From: Candidatus Saccharimonadota bacterium
Lineage (GTDB): Bacteria; Patescibacteriota; Saccharimonadia; Saccharimonadales; UBA7683
Assembly (NCBI GenBank): GCA_018061375.1
Contig: JAGOUG010000043.1
Coordinates: forward strand, 1-7,047
Direction of reading: 5' to 3'
Length of the DNA stretch: 7,047 bases
This document shows positions 4,852 to 7,047 of the stretch, piece after piece. The notes below the pieces were generated by a model. It was not told the DNA's origin. It ran no database searches and saw nothing but the letters and a program-made list of their open reading frames with translations. How positions within the stretch are numbered: position 1 is the stretch's first letter; each line of letters starts with the position of its first letter. A program made the translations under genes and the position numbers.

Positions 4852-5230
4852 CGGCTAAAATTGATTCAACTCTGTCGACTATTTTTTGAGGAGTGGAGTT
4901 AGATTTTACAATGAAGTCAGCAACTCCAAGGTGCCACAAGGTTCTCGGTGCTTCATCACGGCTTATATTTGTTAAAATAATGACTGGTATAGATTCACCC
5001 CAATCTGTAGATCTCAGCTCCCTGAGCATTTCGTCACCGTTCATACGGGGCATTCGAAGATCAAGCAGAATCAGGTCGGGTAACTCACTTTTCAGCATCG
5101 CTAATCCTTCAATTCCGTCTCCAGCCTCACATACTTCGAACCCGGAGTGTTTTAGCTTGAAGCTATACATTCCTCGGATCGCCGCCTCATCTTCAATAAT
5201 CGCGATCTTTTGTTTTATCACATCCGTCAT
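4841..5230 (-). CDS. Stand-alone response regulator receiver protein (first of a tandem pair)
   Basis: This 129-residue single receiver domain has acidic residues E13-D14, phospho-acceptor D57 in LILLDLRMPRMNGDEML, Thr87 in VIILTN and Lys109 in FIVKS. No DNA-binding or enzymatic domain is attached. By family knowledge it accepts phosphate from a histidine kinase and signals through a partner protein. The partner cannot be told from here. It is paralogous to the next gene on the strand and divergent from the basic amino acid decarboxylase. ATG 5230 has no Shine-Dalgarno. An extended -10 (TGT-TATGCT) ends 6 nt before it, implying a leaderless mRNA. Confidence 0.92.
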   Translation of the reverse strand: MTDVIKQKIAIIEDEAAIRGMYSFKLKHSGFEVCEAGDGIEGLAMLKSELPDLILLDLRMPRMNGDEMLRELRSTDWGESIPVIILTNISRDEAPRTLWHLGVADFIVKSNSTPQKIVDRVESILAELN

Positions 5231-5236
5231 TTAACT

Positions 5237-5245
5237 AGCATAACA
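5237..5245 (-). promoter_or_regulatory. Extended -10 promoter, leaderless start of the receiver gene
   Basis: On the minus strand TGT (5245-5243) directly precedes TATGCT (5242-5237), an extended -10 that can work with a poor -35 (none is clear at 17 bp). The ATG begins 7 nt after the box, exactly where transcription should start. Confidence 0.5.
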
Positions 5246-5286
5246 AACATATCTTCGGTACGTGCATAAATATCCGAATAAATAAA

Positions 5287-5315
5287 TTGACATATCAGCA
5301 CAAGAATGCTATAAT
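5287..5315 (+). promoter_or_regulatory. Consensus sigma-70 promoter with extended -10
   Basis: TTGACA (5287-5292), a 17-bp spacer ending in TGC (5307-5309), and TATAAT (5310-5315) match the consensus at every hexamer position plus the TGn extension. Transcription should start near 5322, leaving a leader of about 89 nt before the decarboxylase ATG. A second TTGACA at 5316-5321 has no -10 at usable distance. A short inverted repeat TTCGG/CCGAA (5254-5258, 5274-5278) sits upstream and might be an operator. Confidence 0.82.
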
Positions 5316-5340
5316 TTGACACAGTTTAGATAATATTTAC

Positions 5341-5399
5341 AAATAGGCATAAGCGTTACACGAAAATATTGTGTTTTGGTGGCGCCGTGCCTATTTTTT
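5341..5399 (+). promoter_or_regulatory. Leader hairpin with T-run: attenuator-like element of the decarboxylase gene
   Basis: Within the leader, 5341-5350 pairs with 5387-5396 (nine Watson-Crick pairs and one G-U). After a small internal loop, 5353-5359 pairs with 5379-5385, and 5361-5365 with 5374-5378. The result is a long, nearly continuous stem closed by an 8-nt loop. Its 3' arm runs into TTTTTT (5394-5399), ending 11 nt before the ATG. This has the form of an intrinsic terminator in a 5' leader, or a structure hiding the start region. I found no clear anti-terminator or known riboswitch motif, so the controlling signal is unknown. Confidence 0.55.
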
Positions 5400-5410
5400 A
5401 TGAAAGTAAT

Positions 5411-6550
5411 ATGGAAAAAAAACGTGAAAACAATTGGCGGCAGACTGTAGAGCAACTTGAGCTATCTGATACCCCAACTATGGTAGTAGATGCAAATATT
5501 ATTCGAAAGAACGTCAGCAGCCTTAAGCGGGCACTCCCAAGGGTGAAGATATATTATGCAATTAAGGCACTTTCGGACGAAGTTGTTTTGCGAGTGGTAG
5601 AAGATTTAGTTGACGGCTATGACATTGCATCGCTAGGTGAATTTAATGCTGTAAGAGAAGTCTCGAGTAAACCAATATTGTTTAGTAACCCAGTTAAGAT
5701 TCCTGGACATATAGTAGAAACATTCAACGCGGGCGTCGATCGTTTTGCGTTTGACTCAATAGTCGAATTAGATAAGATTGCAAAAGACGCACCCGGCTCA
5801 GAAGTGTATTTAAGGCTTAAGGTTTCTGATTACGGTAGCGCCTTCCCACTCTCTAAAAAGTTTGGAGCTGATGAAAATCATGCCGTAGCGTTTTTTGGAC
5901 ATGCTGCAGAGTTGGGGCTAAAGCCTATCGGTATAACATTTCATGTTGGATCACAATCAGAAAACGTAAAAACCTGGGAAAGCGCAATTGAAACTGCCGG
6001 AAGGGTTATTGAGAGGCTGGATAACGCTGACTTTGACGTTAGATTCCTAGATATCGGTGGCGGTTTCCCTGGGCAGTATTCTGATCAGACGATGAGCCTA
6101 GACATCTTAGCGGCTACAATTAATACTGCTCTGGATAAATTTATACCCCAGAAAGTAGAATTATACGCAGAGCCTGGTAGATATATAGTTGCAGATGCCG
6201 CAGTAATGGTCACCACGGTAATTGGCAAGGCCAGTAGATCAGGCCAGGATTGGTTATATCTAGATGTTGGTGTATTCCAGGGTTTAATGGAAAGCCTCGA
6301 GATGGAAGATTGGAAGTACCCGATATTCGCAGTTAAGAACAGCGGTAACTATTCAGCTATGCCTCGTCATTTTGCACTGACAGGCCCAACGTGTGATGCG
6401 TACGATACTATTGACCTAGACGTATCGCTACCTAGTGATGTTACGGTTGGTGACAGAGTCTGTATTGCAAGTACGGGTGCATACACGGTAGTGTACGGGT
6501 CAACCTTTAATGGATTCCCAGTGCCTCAGATTGTGTGTGTCAATAAATAG
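5411..6550 (+). CDS. Group IV PLP-dependent basic amino acid decarboxylase (ornithine/lysine type)
   Basis: This 379-residue enzyme has the alanine-racemase-fold decarboxylase plan: PLP barrel at about 21-260, then a beta domain. Diagnostic residues are the PLP lysine K52 (YYAIKAL), H178 (FHVGSQ), the phosphate-binding DIGGGFPG (214-221), and E254/R257 (AEPGRY). C328-D329 in GPTCDAYD and Y358 in GAYT, followed by STFNGF, also fit. The C-D and GAYT-STFNGF signatures point to ornithine or lysine decarboxylase rather than diaminopimelate decarboxylase. Product would be putrescine or cadaverine, but exact substrate cannot be read by eye. The frame opens upstream with a TTG at 5369, but ATG 5411 is preferred because the extra residues would be encoded by the leader hairpin. 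The Shine-Dalgarno is weak (GAAAG). It is driven by a near-perfect promoter with a structured leader. It lies convergent to the last gene, 24 bp apart. Confidence 0.9.
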   Translation: MEKKRENNWRQTVEQLELSDTPTMVVDANIIRKNVSSLKRALPRVKIYYAIKALSDEVVLRVVEDLVDGYDIASLGEFNAVREVSSKPILFSNPVKIPGHIVETFNAGVDRFAFDSIVELDKIAKDAPGSEVYLRLKVSDYGSAFPLSKKFGADENHAVAFFGHAAELGLKPIGITFHVGSQSENVKTWESAIETAGRVIERLDNADFDVRFLDIGGGFPGQYSDQTMSLDILAATINTALDKFIPQKVELYAEPGRYIVADAAVMVTTVIGKASRSGQDWLYLDVGVFQGLMESLEMEDWKYPIFAVKNSGNYSAMPRHFALTGPTCDAYDTIDLDVSLPSDVTVGDRVCIASTGAYTVVYGSTFNGFPVPQIVCVNK

Positions 6551-6574
6551 TTGCTACCAGTACGTATAGAAAAA

Positions 6575-7047
6575 CTAGTTCTGATCTTCTTGAACTGTGT
6601 TCGCAGCAATGCGTCTTTTTTGTCGCCTGGTAACGATGCTATCTTTCGCAAGTAAACCTACTCCAATGCCCAGCCACACTAATGGGTTTTTAACACCATG
6701 ATCCATGACTGCTTGTACGGCATCATTATCTTGGAATTGCTGGTTAACAATATTTGCACTTCCGGCCATTATTGCAACCATAGCTGTCGTAGTTCTTACG
6801 CTCGCTCTTTCAACAGGCTTCAAGACTTCGTCGTCTGTGTTGCCGGTAACTATGGCTTCACGAGTAACATTGAACGTTGAGCCCAGTACAAAAGAGTAGA
6901 AAGCCCTTTTTCCAAGTGAAAGATCATGGAATGATTTAAACGTGTTTAAATCGCCATCATCAAGGTCTTGATAGGTTTCCTTACTTACGGTGGGGAATCT
7001 TTGTGCAGTTTTTCGTGAAAGGTAACCACCTCCGCGCTGCTGTAAAT
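6575..7047 (-). CDS. Unidentified protein, 5' end beyond the window
   Basis: The minus-strand frame is open from its TAG stop (6577-6575) to the right edge, about 156 codons without a stop, so this is the C-terminal part of a longer gene. The TTG at 6823 is merely the only in-window start codon in frame and is probably not the real start. The visible protein is mostly polar (SKETYQDLDDGDLNTFKSF, then LGKRAFYSFVLGSTFNVTRE). It has hydrophobic patches at TTTAMVAIMAGSA and NPLVWLGIGVGLLA, then a basic stretch TRRQKRR and a polar end. That suggests one or two membrane segments with a cytosolic basic tail. I do not recognise the family. Confidence 0.7.
   Translation of the reverse strand, partial: LQQRGGGYLSRKTAQRFPTVSKETYQDLDDGDLNTFKSFHDLSLGKRAFYSFVLGSTFNVTREAIVTGNTDDEVLKPVERASVRTTTAMVAIMAGSANIVNQQFQDNDAVQAVMDHGVKNPLVWLGIGVGLLAKDSIVTRRQKRRIAANTVQEDQN

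Noticed and set aside
5316..5336. Second tandem promoter starting with TTGACA at 5316
   Set aside because: The nearest -10-like boxes (GATAAT 5329, TAATAT 5331) are only 7-9 bp away, too close for sigma-70.
5369..5410. TTG start extending the decarboxylase by 14 residues
   Set aside because: The extension is encoded by the leader hairpin, has no ribosome-binding site, and family alignment needs nothing before ATG 5411.
1..7047. CRISPR array, insertion sequence or toxin-antitoxin/defence module
   Set aside because: No spaced direct repeats, transposase, terminal repeats or recognisable defence proteins were found.

Overview
The window looks like chromosomal DNA of a small-genome bacterium. 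The genes are compact, mostly AT-leaning, use the standard code (TGA is a stop), and include several protein types common in Patescibacteria/CPR. These are a TM2+DUF4352 protein, a DUF5684 membrane protein, lone receiver domains, a LANTG-type sorting tail, and a mix of Shine-Dalgarno and apparently leaderless starts. My best guess is a Saccharibacteria (TM7)-like genome. That is inferred from gene style; there is no rRNA or marker gene to settle it.

Layout. Bases 1-701 (+) hold the 3' end of a surface beta-propeller-like protein with a sortase-type LANTG tail. Bases 745-1041 (+) encode a three-helix PQ-loop/SemiSWEET-like protein. Its end overlaps convergently by 21 bp with a DUF2752-like membrane protein (1021-1362, -). 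Upstream of that on the same strand is a TM2+DUF4352 envelope protein (1421-2272, -) with a strong intrinsic terminator between the two. Bases 2525-2601 (+) are tRNA-Lys(CUU), followed by a terminator-like hairpin. Then comes a GC-rich island (about 2650-2792) with no ORF that folds into a five-helix RNA with a pseudoknot. A DUF5684 membrane protein (2860-3498, +), a good terminator and folD (3582-4385, +) follow. Two paralogous stand-alone receiver proteins lie on the minus strand (4400-4774 and 4841-5230). Divergent from them is a group IV PLP basic amino acid decarboxylase (5411-6550, +). It has a near-perfect sigma-70 promoter and a long leader hairpin ending in a T-run. The window closes inside an unidentified minus-strand gene (6575 to the right edge).

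How the parts relate. There is no single pathway. The left half is cell-envelope and membrane proteins, and the right half is housekeeping metabolism (one-carbon folate chemistry, decarboxylation of a basic amino acid) and signalling. The two receivers have no kinase or output domain here, so they must work with distant partners.

The most interesting items are the structured RNA island after the tRNA, the attenuator-like leader of the decarboxylase, the LANTG surface anchor, and the recurring -10-box-next-to-ATG arrangement that suggests leaderless mRNAs.
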